Below are positions 1-6,863 of a stretch of 29,302 nucleotides of DNA, one piece after another. The stretch comes from JAJYTL01 sp046705265. GTDB taxonomy: Bacteria; Pseudomonadota; Alphaproteobacteria; Ferrovibrionales; Ferrovibrionaceae. A model generated the notes under the pieces. It ran no database searches. It saw nothing but the letters and a program-made list of their open reading frames with translations, and was not told where the DNA came from. The translations under genes were made by a program, and so were the position numbers. How positions within the stretch are numbered: the stretch's first letter is position 1; each line of letters opens with the position of its first letter. The stretch covers positions 1 to 29,302 of the forward strand of contig JBJKQL010000152.1 in NCBI GenBank assembly GCA_046705265.1, read 5' to 3'.

Positions 1-89
1 ATATGATCACGCGAGTTGATCTGCAGCGTCACCCCCTTCGCTACCATATGAGGAGCGGTGGCGGGCCGAACGCCCGCCCTCGCCTCCAT
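1..89 (-). CDS. probable ABC transporter ATP-binding protein, N-terminus only (runs off window)
   Basis: An open frame starts at an ATG at 89-87 and stays open to the window edge (29 codons). The preferred start follows GGGAG by a few bases and lies 16 bases after the stop of the binding-protein gene; an in-frame ATG at 47 is an alternative. The C-terminal part of the visible peptide, MVAKGVTLQINSRDH, resembles the first strand of NitT/TauT-type ATPases (SsuB/TauB), but no Walker motif is visible because the gene is cut. Position directly after a TauA/NMT1-like binding protein is the main support. Its role would be powering uptake of the ligand captured by that protein. The identification is an inference from context and a short N-terminal resemblance. 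Confidence 0.5.
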   Translation of the reverse strand, partial: MEARAGVRPATAPHMVAKGVTLQINSRDH

Positions 90-105
90 CTCTCCCACCG
101 GCACG

Positions 106-1131
106 TCAGCTGCCCGGAAGATTGTCGATCTGCGGAAAGAAGAGCTCCTTCCACGAGTTCGGCTTAGCCTTTATCAGGCCCACCTTGGCCATGAAATCGG
201 CGTATTTCATCACGTGCTTCGGCACCATTGTATAGGCCAAGCCCGGCTTGTGGATGATGCCGTTGACGAAGGCGAACGACAGTTTCGAATGCTCCTGTTC
301 GATATAGATCTTCGCCGCCGCGGCCTTATGTGCGTTAATGAATGCCGTCGCCTCGCGGAGAGCCGTCAGAAATGCCTTGTAGATCTTGGGATTCTCGTGC
401 TCGAACTTGGCCGTGGTCCAGACGCAGTTGAAAGTCGCGGGACCGCCAAGAACCTTGTAGGAATTAAGCACGAGATGAACCCCCTTGTGCTCGAGTTCCT
501 CATACTGAAACGGTGGGCTCGACAGATGGGCGTCGATTTCGGAATGGCGCGAGAGCATCGCCGCCATGCCCTGCGGGTGACTCATCGACACGGTCAAGGG
601 ATCAAGCTTGTCGTAGTGCTTGAAACCCCAAACCTTGGCTGCCGCCATTTCAAGGGTCACTGCCTGAACCGAGACCTTGACCGCCGGTAGGGCGATCCGA
701 TCCTTCGACGTGAAATCCCTGATCGACTTTACCTTGGGGTTCGTGGTGGTGAGGAAGAGCGGCATCGTGTTTAGGCATGCAACCCCGTGAACGTTATAAT
801 TGCCGCGGGTGCGCGACCAAATGGTGATTAAGGGACCCACGCCGCCCGATGGGAACGTGAGCGTGCCGGAGAGTAGCGCCGAGTTCATGGCCGCGCCGTT
901 GTTAAAGTGCAACCAGTTGACCGTTAGGTTCTTTATGCCTTCCTTCGCCGCCGCCTTCTGGATCAGCTGATCGTGCTGCATGACGACGAGCGGCAAATAG
1001 CTGATGCCGTATTGTGTCGCGACGGTGATTTCGCTCACTTCGGCTTGCGCATGGCCGGGCGCTCCGGTAAGGGCAAGAGCTCCCGCAAATAAGCCGAGAG
1101 CCGCCACACTGCATCGGATTCTCGATAGCAT
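106..1131 (-). CDS. ABC transporter periplasmic substrate-binding protein, NMT1/TauA-SsuA type
   Basis: This 341-residue protein has a clear Sec signal peptide: a basic start, a hydrophobic core LFAGALAL, and probable cleavage after AHA-like residues near position 30 (GHAQA). The mature start ITVATQYGISYLPL and the following pattern match the NMT1/THI5-like (SsuA, TauA, nitrate) solute-binding superfamily, and the length is normal. It would capture a small anion such as a sulfonate, nitrate or carboxylate and deliver it to an ABC permease/ATPase; the latter seems to begin at 89. The ATG is preceded by GGAGG at optimal distance. It follows the membrane-anchor genes by 52 bases in the same orientation and probably belongs to the same operon. 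The ligand cannot be read from sequence. The SuyAB-like genes upstream suggest a sulfonate, which is inference. Confidence 0.85.
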   Translation of the reverse strand: MLSRIRCSVAALGLFAGALALTGAPGHAQAEVSEITVATQYGISYLPLVVMQHDQLIQKAAAKEGIKNLTVNWLHFNNGAAMNSALLSGTLTFPSGGVGPLITIWSRTRGNYNVHGVACLNTMPLFLTTTNPKVKSIRDFTSKDRIALPAVKVSVQAVTLEMAAAKVWGFKHYDKLDPLTVSMSHPQGMAAMLSRHSEIDAHLSSPPFQYEELEHKGVHLVLNSYKVLGGPATFNCVWTTAKFEHENPKIYKAFLTALREATAFINAHKAAAAKIYIEQEHSKLSFAFVNGIIHKPGLAYTMVPKHVMKYADFMAKVGLIKAKPNSWKELFFPQIDNLPGS

Positions 1132-1183
1132 TTATTTTCCTCCCGTTGTTATGGGCGCCGGGTCTTGCCGTGCGCCATCCTCG

Positions 1184-1528
1184 CTACGTCAAATTCAGCA
1201 GGAAAATGAGCGCCACCGCTAGGCTGATACCGCCGGAAACGGCGACCGCTGTTTTCTGCCAATCGTGCCATGGCAGGAATTCGAGCGCGAGGACGCGCAA
1301 GCCGCCGACAAAATGCAGGGCGAGGAGAAAAACGAGGCCTCCTTCCGCCGCCCGCACCAACGGTTGGTGCGTCCAGATCAGGAATTGATTCAGGTTCTTC
1401 AACGCAAGAGCGAGAACCCAGAAATGCACGGGCAGAAACAAGGCGAGCGCCACCCCCGAGAACCGGTGCAGGGCGAATGCCCAGTAATTCGCGTGGTTGC
1501 GGTGGCGATATGACGACACGGCGGCCAT
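1184..1528 (-). CDS. sdhC: succinate dehydrogenase/fumarate reductase cytochrome b-type membrane anchor (second anchor)
   Basis: This 114-residue membrane protein begins with a polar segment followed by ALHRFSGVALALFLPVHFW. The H-R-x-S-G signature at the first membrane helix is characteristic of SdhC-type quinone/heme anchors. Three hydrophobic stretches are visible (about residues 20-42, 60-80 and 92-112), with histidines in the first two that could ligate heme. The ATG at 1528 overlaps the upstream stop as TGATG, so the genes are translationally coupled; a TTG one codon earlier is less likely. It would anchor the iron-sulfur subunit encoded upstream to the inner membrane and pass electrons to or from quinone. 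Sequence alone does not separate succinate:quinone reductase from fumarate reductase or a related substrate-specific enzyme. Confidence 0.78.
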   Translation of the reverse strand: MAAVSSYRHRNHANYWAFALHRFSGVALALFLPVHFWVLALALKNLNQFLIWTHQPLVRAAEGGLVFLLALHFVGGLRVLALEFLPWHDWQKTAVAVSGGISLAVALIFLLNLT

Positions 1529-1872
1529 CAAAAGCCTCCCGACAACGAAAGAACCGCGCGCGCACCAAGAACCAAGAGCAAGACGGCGAAAAGCACTGCG
1601 GCGCCGTCCAGGGTGCGGCCGCGCCAGGGCGTCATCTCGGCAAGGATGGTGCGCATCCCGATCGGGGCATGCACAGCGGCGGCCGCGACAAACAACAGAT
1701 AGAAAGCCGCCCAGCCGACATTGCCGTGAAGCCGATCGAGGATCGCCGCGGCCGAGAGCCCGACGTGAACCGCGTAGACGATGGTCGCAAGATGAACGGC
1801 GACGGCAAGGCCAAGAAATCCGGCGCTTATCCGTTGCGCAAGCCAGAGCCGGACTTCTCCCCGCTGGGTCAC
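1528..1872 (-). CDS. sdhD: succinate dehydrogenase/fumarate reductase membrane anchor (first anchor)
   Basis: A GTG at 1872 overlaps the stop of the iron-sulfur gene as GTGA, giving 114 residues. The longer upstream frame to 2106 is an antisense-like extension through the iron-sulfur gene and is rejected. After RLWLAQRISAGFLGLAVAVH come three hydrophobic helices with histidines (AVHLAT, AAVHAPIG). This fits the small heme/quinone anchor partner of SdhC, whose A/H-Q/R-R-x-S-x motif it shares. It sits between the iron-sulfur subunit and the second anchor, an order typical of complex II-like operons. Assigning 'C' versus 'D' is arbitrary here. It would act in the inner membrane in quinone reduction or oxidation. 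Confidence 0.75.
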   Translation of the reverse strand: MTQRGEVRLWLAQRISAGFLGLAVAVHLATIVYAVHVGLSAAAILDRLHGNVGWAAFYLLFVAAAAVHAPIGMRTILAEMTPWRGRTLDGAAVLFAVLLLVLGARAVLSLSGGF

Positions 1873-2585
1873 AGCTGACCTCGCCACGCGGCGGCGATAA
1901 TCCGCCGCTTCAGGCCGGCAATCGCGGCTGCCGGATTGAGATGCTTTGGGCAATGCTGGACGCAGCTTTGCTGGCTGTGGCAGGCATGACAGCCGGCATC
2001 GCCCGCCACCGCTTCGAGCCGCCGGGAGCCAGCGCCGTCGCGCTCGTCGTTGACCAAAGTCCATGCGCGGTTCAACGCCGCCGGGCCCAGATAATCGGGA
2101 CGCCATCCGACGACGTCACAAGCCGCGTAGCAGACACCACAACCGATGCATTCGATGCCATCGTCGACGAGCCGGCGGCCAGGATCAGTCGGCGAAATCA
2201 TGGCAAAGTCGCCGCCCGCCTCCGCTTTCCGCACGAAAGCACCGCCCGCTACCGCCCATTTGTCAAAGAAGACGCTCATGTCGCAAGCAAGGTCCTTGAT
2301 CACCGGAAGATGAGCGAGTGGTCCGACTTCGAGCCGGTCCCCGCGGGCAACCTCGTTGACGCGCGTGCGGCAGGTCCAACGCGGCACGCCGTTGACAGTC
2401 ATCGCGCACGAACCGCACATCCCGACGCGGCAGGCAAACCGGTAGGCAAGCGACAAATCAAGGTAGCGCTGAACATAGGTAACGGCGTCGAGCACCGTCT
2501 GGCTGTCGTGACGAGGCACTGGATAGACGACGAATTGTCCCCGAGCGGTGCCTCGCCAGATCGATATCTGCCAGGTTTGCGACAC
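1869..2585 (-). CDS. sdhB: succinate dehydrogenase/fumarate reductase iron-sulfur subunit
   Basis: This 238-residue protein has the full cysteine set of SdhB/FrdB. Residues C52, C57, C60 and C72 form a ferredoxin-type [2Fe-2S] site (FACRVGMCGSC). A second half with C146, C149, C152, C156 (CIGCGVCYAAC) and C199, C202, C208, C212 provides the [4Fe-4S] and [3Fe-4S] ligands. DLACDMSVFFDKW matches the linker of the family. It relays electrons from a flavoprotein subunit to the two membrane anchors encoded immediately downstream. The start is a GTG, 23 bases after the lyase large-subunit stop. No flavoprotein (SdhA/FrdA) gene is adjacent: the usual A position is occupied by the SuyB/UxaA-like gene, so this enzyme either borrows a flavoprotein or uses one further downstream. 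Confidence 0.9.
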   Translation of the reverse strand: MSQTWQISIWRGTARGQFVVYPVPRHDSQTVLDAVTYVQRYLDLSLAYRFACRVGMCGSCAMTVNGVPRWTCRTRVNEVARGDRLEVGPLAHLPVIKDLACDMSVFFDKWAVAGGAFVRKAEAGGDFAMISPTDPGRRLVDDGIECIGCGVCYAACDVVGWRPDYLGPAALNRAWTLVNDERDGAGSRRLEAVAGDAGCHACHSQQSCVQHCPKHLNPAAAIAGLKRRIIAAAWRGQL

Positions 2586-2608
2586 ACTTTCACCCGTACG
2601 CGCGCAAC

Positions 2609-3805
2609 TCAGGCGCTTCGGTAAAGCTTGGTCAACACGAACTCACGGTGGCCAAGCGCCTCCGCAGCCGTAAGCCGTCCGTTGCACGTCCTGAGCATAA
2701 TGTCGATGAGAGCATCACCCGCCTCATCCAGGTTCATCTCGCGGCGGAGAATGCCGGATACGTCGAGATCGATGTGTTCGCTCATGGTTCGGGCAGTGCG
2801 CGGATTCGCGGTAAGCTTGATCACCGGCTCGACTGGATTGCCGATGATGTTCCCTTGGCCAGTGGGGAAAAGGTGCACCACCGCCCCAGACGCAGCCTGC
2901 AAGGTAACGCACTCGGCCGCGGCCGAGGACGTGTCCATGAAATAGAGCCCGGGGCCCTTGGTCGGGGCCTCGGCCGGTTCGAGGACGTCGATGAATTTGG
3001 CTTTGCGGCCAATCTTCTCCAGATTACCGAAAGCCTTCTCTTCGATCGTCGTTAAGCCGCCAGCGATATTGCCTTTGGTCGGTTGTGATTCCGAAAGATC
3101 GTTGGTTTTGTTCTCGTTAATAAAGTCGTTATAGGCGCTCCACACGGAAAGAAACTTCTTCGCCACCGCCGGCGTTGCCGCGCGGCTCGCGCAAACCTGC
3201 TCGCCGCCGGTGATCTCCGAGGTCTCGCCGAAGCAACTGGTCGCGCCCATGGCATCGACCTTGTCGATAAGATTTCCGACAGTAGGGCAGGACCCAAGGC
3301 CAGAGGTCGTATCGGATTCGCCGCATTTGACCGAGATATAGAGCTCGTCCAAGGCGCATTCCTCACGTTGCTTCTCACTCGCCCATTGCAGAAATTCTTT
3401 CGCGCGGCGCGACGCCGCAGCGATGGTTGCGAGATCACCGTTGCCCTCAATCGAAAAGCCCTCGACCGGCTTGCCGCTTTTCGCGATGCCGTCAACCACC
3501 CGCTTGGTCCAGCCAGGCTCAATGCCGATGACCACGACCGCAGCCACGTTCGGGTTAGTACCGGTGCCGATCAGGGTACGGAAATGAAGTTCGAGATCGG
3601 CGCCAAACTGAAGCCGGCCATAAGGGTGCGGAATAGCCAGCGTCCCTTTGATGTTGTTCGCTACAGCTTCGGACGCGGCATTGGAAAGATCGTCGAGCGG
3701 AAGGATGATCACATGATTGCGAATGCCAACCCTACCCCTTTCACGCCGATAGCCGAAGAAGGTCGGAACCGACCGCCGTGATTTCTTCGCTTGCCGCTTC
3801 GCCAT
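2609..3805 (-). CDS. suyB: UxaA-family lyase large subunit, SuyB-like ((2R)-sulfolactate sulfo-lyase or altronate/galactarate dehydratase type)
   Basis: At 398 residues this matches the free-standing large domain of the altronate/galactarate dehydratase family (UxaA C-terminal, GarD). It starts FFGYRRERGRVGIRNHV and contains IPHPYGRLQFG, KCGESDTTSG, CFGETSEITGGE, SQPTKGNIAGGLTT and FPTGQGNIIGNPVEPVIK, all typical of this iron-dependent lyase family. The split into a ~90-residue SAF subunit and a ~390-residue large subunit, and the DLSESQPTKGN wording as I remember it, fit SuyB, which splits sulfolactate to pyruvate and sulfite. The ATG at 3805 directly follows the small-subunit stop (TAACAATG); a GTG at 3814 is the alternative. 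The NMT1/TauA-like importer in the same operon suits a sulfonate substrate. A sugar-acid dehydratase role remains possible. Confidence 0.72.
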   Translation of the reverse strand: MAKRQAKKSRRSVPTFFGYRRERGRVGIRNHVIILPLDDLSNAASEAVANNIKGTLAIPHPYGRLQFGADLELHFRTLIGTGTNPNVAAVVVIGIEPGWTKRVVDGIAKSGKPVEGFSIEGNGDLATIAAASRRAKEFLQWASEKQREECALDELYISVKCGESDTTSGLGSCPTVGNLIDKVDAMGATSCFGETSEITGGEQVCASRAATPAVAKKFLSVWSAYNDFINENKTNDLSESQPTKGNIAGGLTTIEEKAFGNLEKIGRKAKFIDVLEPAEAPTKGPGLYFMDTSSAAAECVTLQAASGAVVHLFPTGQGNIIGNPVEPVIKLTANPRTARTMSEHIDLDVSGILRREMNLDEAGDALIDIMLRTCNGRLTAAEALGHREFVLTKLYRSA

Positions 3806-3807
3806 TG

Positions 3808-4092
3808 TTACCACCTCTTGGTCTTCATGTTGTGGACGTGAACGTGCTGACCCTTGGCGATCGCGGCGATCGTACGGCCGACGTCGTGACCGTACTTGAG
3901 TACGGTTTCGTCCTTTTTGATATTGCGAAGCGCGATCTTATGCCCTAGCGGGATCGCATCCGCAGCACGCAGCGTGATGGTGTCGTCAATATCCATGATC
4001 CATCCAGTCAGGCGCTGCCCGGGTCGAATACCCTCGACGACGGCGACGCCGACCGTGTCGGCTTTATTGTGAATAAGAAAATGTGGAGTCAT
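3808..4092 (-). CDS. suyA: UxaA-family lyase small subunit (SAF domain), SuyA-like
   Basis: This 94-residue protein consists of one SAF domain, as in the N-terminal part of altronate dehydratase UxaA and in the separate small subunit SuyA of sulfolactate sulfo-lyase. Visible family features are FLIHNKADTVGVAV near the start, IPLGHKIALRNIKKDETVLKYG in the middle, and the closing GQHVHVHNMKTKRW, where HVHN is the hallmark H-x-H-N. It would pair with the large subunit encoded next. It is the first gene of the operon, starting 106 bases from the divergent GntR gene across a perfect palindrome, with AAGGA about 8 bases before the ATG. SuyA versus a sugar-acid dehydratase small subunit cannot be settled without alignment. 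Confidence 0.78.
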   Translation of the reverse strand: MTPHFLIHNKADTVGVAVVEGIRPGQRLTGWIMDIDDTITLRAADAIPLGHKIALRNIKKDETVLKYGHDVGRTIAAIAKGQHVHVHNMKTKRW

Positions 4093-4153
4093 GCCTCTTG
4101 TCCTTGTTATTGGCCGACCCAGGCTAGAATCGGACTCTCGTCAGAGTCAATGG

Positions 4154-4179
4154 AATTATATCTTATATAAGATATAATT
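4154..4179. promoter_or_regulatory. perfect 26-bp palindrome, probable GntR operator with divergent promoters
   Basis: The arms are AATTATATCTTAT and its exact reverse complement, without a spacer. The palindrome lies between the divergent lyase operon (ATG at 4092) and the GntR gene (ATG at 4199). A TATAAT hexamer occurs at 4173-4178 on the plus strand and, by symmetry, at 4160-4155 on the minus strand, so a bound dimer would cover both -10 regions. The -35 positions are poor on both sides. Autoregulation plus control of the operon by the GntR protein is the natural reading, but it is inferred. Confidence 0.7.
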
Positions 4180-4198
4180 TTGCGATAGACTGTTCGCC

Positions 4199-4981
4199 AT
4201 GGAAAAGCCAACCGACGTACTCCCAATCGCTGTGCCGTCAGCGACGCTCGGGTTTCGCCCTCTTTACCTGCAGGTGAAGGAGCGCCTGATGCGACGACTT
4301 GCGGAGGGCAGCCTGCAGCCCGGCATGCAGATGCCGAACGAGATGCAGCTTGCGGCCGAGTACGGCGTCAGCCAGGGAACCGTGCGCAAGGCGCTGGATG
4401 AGCTTGCAGCACAAAATCTCGTCGTGCGCCGTCAGGGTAAAGGAACCTTCGTCGCCACACATTCGCCGGACCGTTCGTTGTTTCAGTTTTTTCCGCTGGT
4501 CGGCAACGACGGGATTCGCCGCTTGCCCTCGAGCCGGCTATTGTTTTGCCGCTATCGCCGCAGCCGCGTCGGCGAAGCAAAACGCCTCGCGCTCGCGGTT
4601 GGTGCGCCGGTCATCCACATCCGCCGGTTGCGAAGCCTGAACGGCAGACCAACGGTGGCCGAAGACATCGTATTGCCCGCCGCCCTTTTTCCCGGCCTTG
4701 GCTTGCCGGCTGGAAACGATCTGCCAAACACTCTTTACGACCTCTACGAACGCGCCTATGGCATCAGCATCGCCGGCGTGACGGAACGGGTCAGCGCCGT
4801 TTCGGCCTCGGCCATCCAGGCCAAGCTTCTTGAGCTAGCGCCGGGCGCGGCGCTTCTCGAAATCGACCGAGTGGCCTTCACCGTTGATGACAAGCCAGTG
4901 GAATGGCGCCTCAGCCGCTGCGACACCAGCCAGTGTCATTACCAAGTGCAACCTAAGCCAAAAGCGCTGCCTAGTGTTTGA
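4199..4981 (+). CDS. GntR-family transcriptional regulator, HutC/UTRA subfamily
   Basis: This 260-residue protein has an N-terminal winged helix-turn-helix, about residues 20-90. FRPLYLQVKERLMRRL, PGMQMPNEMQLAAEYGVSQGTVRKALDEL and VVRRQGKGTFVA are the standard GntR elements. An effector-binding UTRA domain follows, about residues 95-245, with typical IHIRRLRSLNGRPTVAEDIVLP and LYERAYGI. It is divergent from the lyase/Sdh/ABC operon and 19 bases from a perfect palindrome covering likely -10 boxes, so it probably represses that operon and itself until a pathway metabolite binds the UTRA domain. The effector is unknown; a sulfonate or sugar acid would fit the neighbours. The ATG lies close to the presumed transcription start, so the leader may be very short. 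Confidence 0.9.
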   Translation: MEKPTDVLPIAVPSATLGFRPLYLQVKERLMRRLAEGSLQPGMQMPNEMQLAAEYGVSQGTVRKALDELAAQNLVVRRQGKGTFVATHSPDRSLFQFFPLVGNDGIRRLPSSRLLFCRYRRSRVGEAKRLALAVGAPVIHIRRLRSLNGRPTVAEDIVLPAALFPGLGLPAGNDLPNTLYDLYERAYGISIAGVTERVSAVSASAIQAKLLELAPGAALLEIDRVAFTVDDKPVEWRLSRCDTSQCHYQVQPKPKALPSV

Positions 4982-5433
4982 CCGGACGCCGACTGCCATC
5001 TCTGGAAGTTGGTCTTGAAGATCCGCCTTCCAGGGAGCGCTCCTCTTATCGGTCTTCTGAGAACGATCTGCCTCCTCTGAGCAAAGAGCGAGCAACCGCC
5101 CTTTCTCTGTTATCCAACGGCCTATTTATTGGGCATATTTTGCGTCAGGCCTGCTGACCTCACCGATCATGGTTCGGCCAGCAGATCGCAAGGCTTCCGC
5201 CAGAAAATGGCTTTTCCCCATCACAGGCACGATCGTTGCTAGGGAATCATCAAAGCGTATCTCTGCCCGTTTGTGCGTTCGTTTTTCCGCGTGACCCCAG
5301 ATCACCAGCCCACCACGAAGCGGTTGCGGGGTGGCGGTGACCCGGGGCCGGCATTTTAAAGGTCGACGTGCCTGATCCCTCGGGTACCGACCTCCCGGTG
5401 AAAAGTTCGGCAGCAAAAAATGGGGAGACACAG
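4982..5433. other. intergenic region between gntR and amt
   Basis: This 452-base stretch shows no convincing gene; the minus-strand frames in it lack family features and ribosome sites. It holds an imperfect inverted repeat at 5151-5184 (arms CTGCTGACC and GGCCAGCAG, one mismatch), a sigma-54-type promoter at 5225-5240, and a roughly 180-base leader for amt. The leader contains complementary GC-rich segments around 5295-5345 (CCCACC with GGGGTGG) that could fold. Confidence 0.5.
5225..5240 (+). promoter_or_regulatory. sigma-54 (RpoN) -24/-12 promoter for amt
   Basis: The sequence is AGGCACGATCGTTGCT. It carries GGCACG, four bases, then TTGCT, matching the TGGCACG-N4-TTGCW consensus at every specified base except the first T. 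The GG and GC pairs have the required spacing. Transcription would begin near 5252 and lead into amt at 5434. RpoN/NtrC control of ammonium transporters under nitrogen limitation is well established in proteobacteria. The inverted repeat about 40 bases upstream is a possible activator site but does not match the usual NtrC consensus well. Confidence 0.65.
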
Positions 5434-6795
5434 ATGCTTGTTCCGTCACCGAAGTGGCTCGATGCCGGCGACAACGCCTGGCAGCTCGCTGCCGCCACGT
5501 TCGTCGCCCTGCAAAGTATTCCGGGCCTCGTTGTGCTCTATGGCGGCATTGTCAAGAAGAAGTGGGCGATCAACTCGGCTTTCATGGCAATCTATGCTTT
5601 CGCCGCGGTGCTCGTCGTTTGGGTTCTGTGGGCCTATAACATGGCCTTCGGACCGCAATGGGTTCCCTTCGTCGGCGCGCCACATCCCATTCTCTCGGCG
5701 CTCGCCGAAAGCGCCGAGGCGGTGGTTCCCGCTGCAGCCGCTGGAATGCCAAAACTCGCATTTCCAATGGCGACGATGGTCTATTTCCAGTTCGTTTTCG
5801 CCGCGATTACGGTCATTATTCTGGCCGGCTCGTTGCTTGGGCGCATGAGTTTCCGCGCCTGGGCGATCTTCGTGCCGCTCTGGATGACCTTCATTTATAC
5901 GGTCGGCGCCTTCAGCCTATGGGGCGGCGGCTGGCTTGCGGTCCTCGGTGTTGTCGACTTTTCCGGCGGTTACGTCATTCATCTTGCGGCAGCCTCGTCC
6001 GCCTTCGTCGCCGCAGCCGTGGTTGGTCCAAGGCTGCAACGTGATCGCGACAGTTTCGAGCCCAACAGCTTACTCGTCACCTTGACGGGCGCCGGCATCC
6101 TGTGGCTCGGCTGGAACGGCTTCAACGGGGGTGATCCCTACTTCGCCAACGGTGATGCCGCGGTCGCTGTGCTCAACACCAACATTGCGACCGCCTTCTC
6201 CGTGCTCGTCTGGGTGGCGCTTGATTCACTCTCCTACAGCAAGCCGTCAGTCATTGGCGCCGTCAATGCGATGATCGCCGGCCTCGTCGCGATTACGCCA
6301 GCGGCCGGCTACGTCAATGGCTGGGGCGCACTCTTGATCGGCGTTGCCGCAGGCATCATCCCGTGGTTGAGCATGAACAAGTTCGCGCGCACGGCATTGA
6401 TGCGGAAGGTTGACGACACCCTCGGCGTCTTTCATACGCATGGTGTCGCGGCGGTTGTCGGTGGATTGATGACCGGGATTCTCGCCGACCCGAAGCTGAT
6501 CGAATACATCGGCACAGGGAAGGATGCGCCCGGCGTCAGCGTGACTGGCTGGCTCTATGGCAACTTCCATCAATTCGAACTGCAGATCATCGGAGCCCTG
6601 TTCATCATCGCCTACAACGTGGCCGGTACTTATATCCTGATCAAGCTGGTGTCATTCGTCGTGCCGCTTCGCATGAGCGATCAGGCACTCCAGGTCGGCG
6701 ATGACGCGATCCACGGCGAAGAGGCCTATGCCATTTTCGGGGAGGGCTCGCGGGTTCCGGTGGTGCCGATCCCGCCTGGTCAGCCGATCGTCTGA
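5434..6795 (+). CDS. amt: ammonium transporter (Amt/MEP/Rh family)
   Basis: From the ATG at 5434, preceded by GGGGAG, the protein has 453 residues; an earlier in-frame ATG at 5368 lacks a ribosome site. About eleven hydrophobic helices are visible, typical for Amt. Key features are GLVVLYGGIVKKK in helix 1, the pore region Asp in VVDFSGGYVIHLAA (D176, H183), LGWNGFNGGDP, and the second pore histidine in LGVFHTHGVAAVVGG (H336). Twin pore histidines support a true ammonium conductor. It sits in the inner membrane. There is no glnK/PII gene beside it, which is unusual since amt is commonly paired with glnK. A sigma-54 promoter lies upstream and a strong terminator downstream. Confidence 0.93.
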   Translation: MLVPSPKWLDAGDNAWQLAAATFVALQSIPGLVVLYGGIVKKKWAINSAFMAIYAFAAVLVVWVLWAYNMAFGPQWVPFVGAPHPILSALAESAEAVVPAAAAGMPKLAFPMATMVYFQFVFAAITVIILAGSLLGRMSFRAWAIFVPLWMTFIYTVGAFSLWGGGWLAVLGVVDFSGGYVIHLAAASSAFVAAAVVGPRLQRDRDSFEPNSLLVTLTGAGILWLGWNGFNGGDPYFANGDAAVAVLNTNIATAFSVLVWVALDSLSYSKPSVIGAVNAMIAGLVAITPAAGYVNGWGALLIGVAAGIIPWLSMNKFARTALMRKVDDTLGVFHTHGVAAVVGGLMTGILADPKLIEYIGTGKDAPGVSVTGWLYGNFHQFELQIIGALFIIAYNVAGTYILIKLVSFVVPLRMSDQALQVGDDAIHGEEAYAIFGEGSRVPVVPIPPGQPIV

Positions 6796-6816
6796 CCAAA
6801 TCGTTACGCCCCGCTG

Positions 6817-6848
6817 CGGCCGGGCCTTCGGGCCTGGCCGTTCTTTTT
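6817..6848 (+). terminator. rho-independent terminator after amt
   Basis: A ten-base-pair stem (CGGCCGGGCC with GGCCTGGCCG, one G-U pair) closes on a TTCG tetraloop and is followed by TTCTTTTT. It lies 21 bases after the amt stop and between convergent genes. The T-run orientation makes it a plus-strand terminator. Confidence 0.88.
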
Positions 6849-6863
6849 GCCCCGTTCGGGGGA

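Noticed and set aside
60..78. GGCGGGC/GCCCGCC hairpin as a terminator after the binding-protein gene
   Set aside because: It falls inside the open N-terminal frame of the probable ABC ATPase and has no T-run on the minus strand; a GC-rich coding hairpin is the simpler reading.
1873..2106. Upstream extension of the first membrane-anchor gene
   Set aside because: The extra 78 codons overlap the iron-sulfur gene in another frame and are arginine-rich without family features; the GTG at 1872 gives a normal-length anchor and a GTGA overlap.
4154..4179. Palindrome as an insertion-sequence end or attachment site
   Set aside because: No transposase, integrase or flanking target duplication is present; its place between divergent genes fits an operator.
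5126..5449. Minus-strand open frames between gntR and amt
   Set aside because: They have no ribosome site or recognisable domain, and they overlap the sigma-54 promoter and amt leader.
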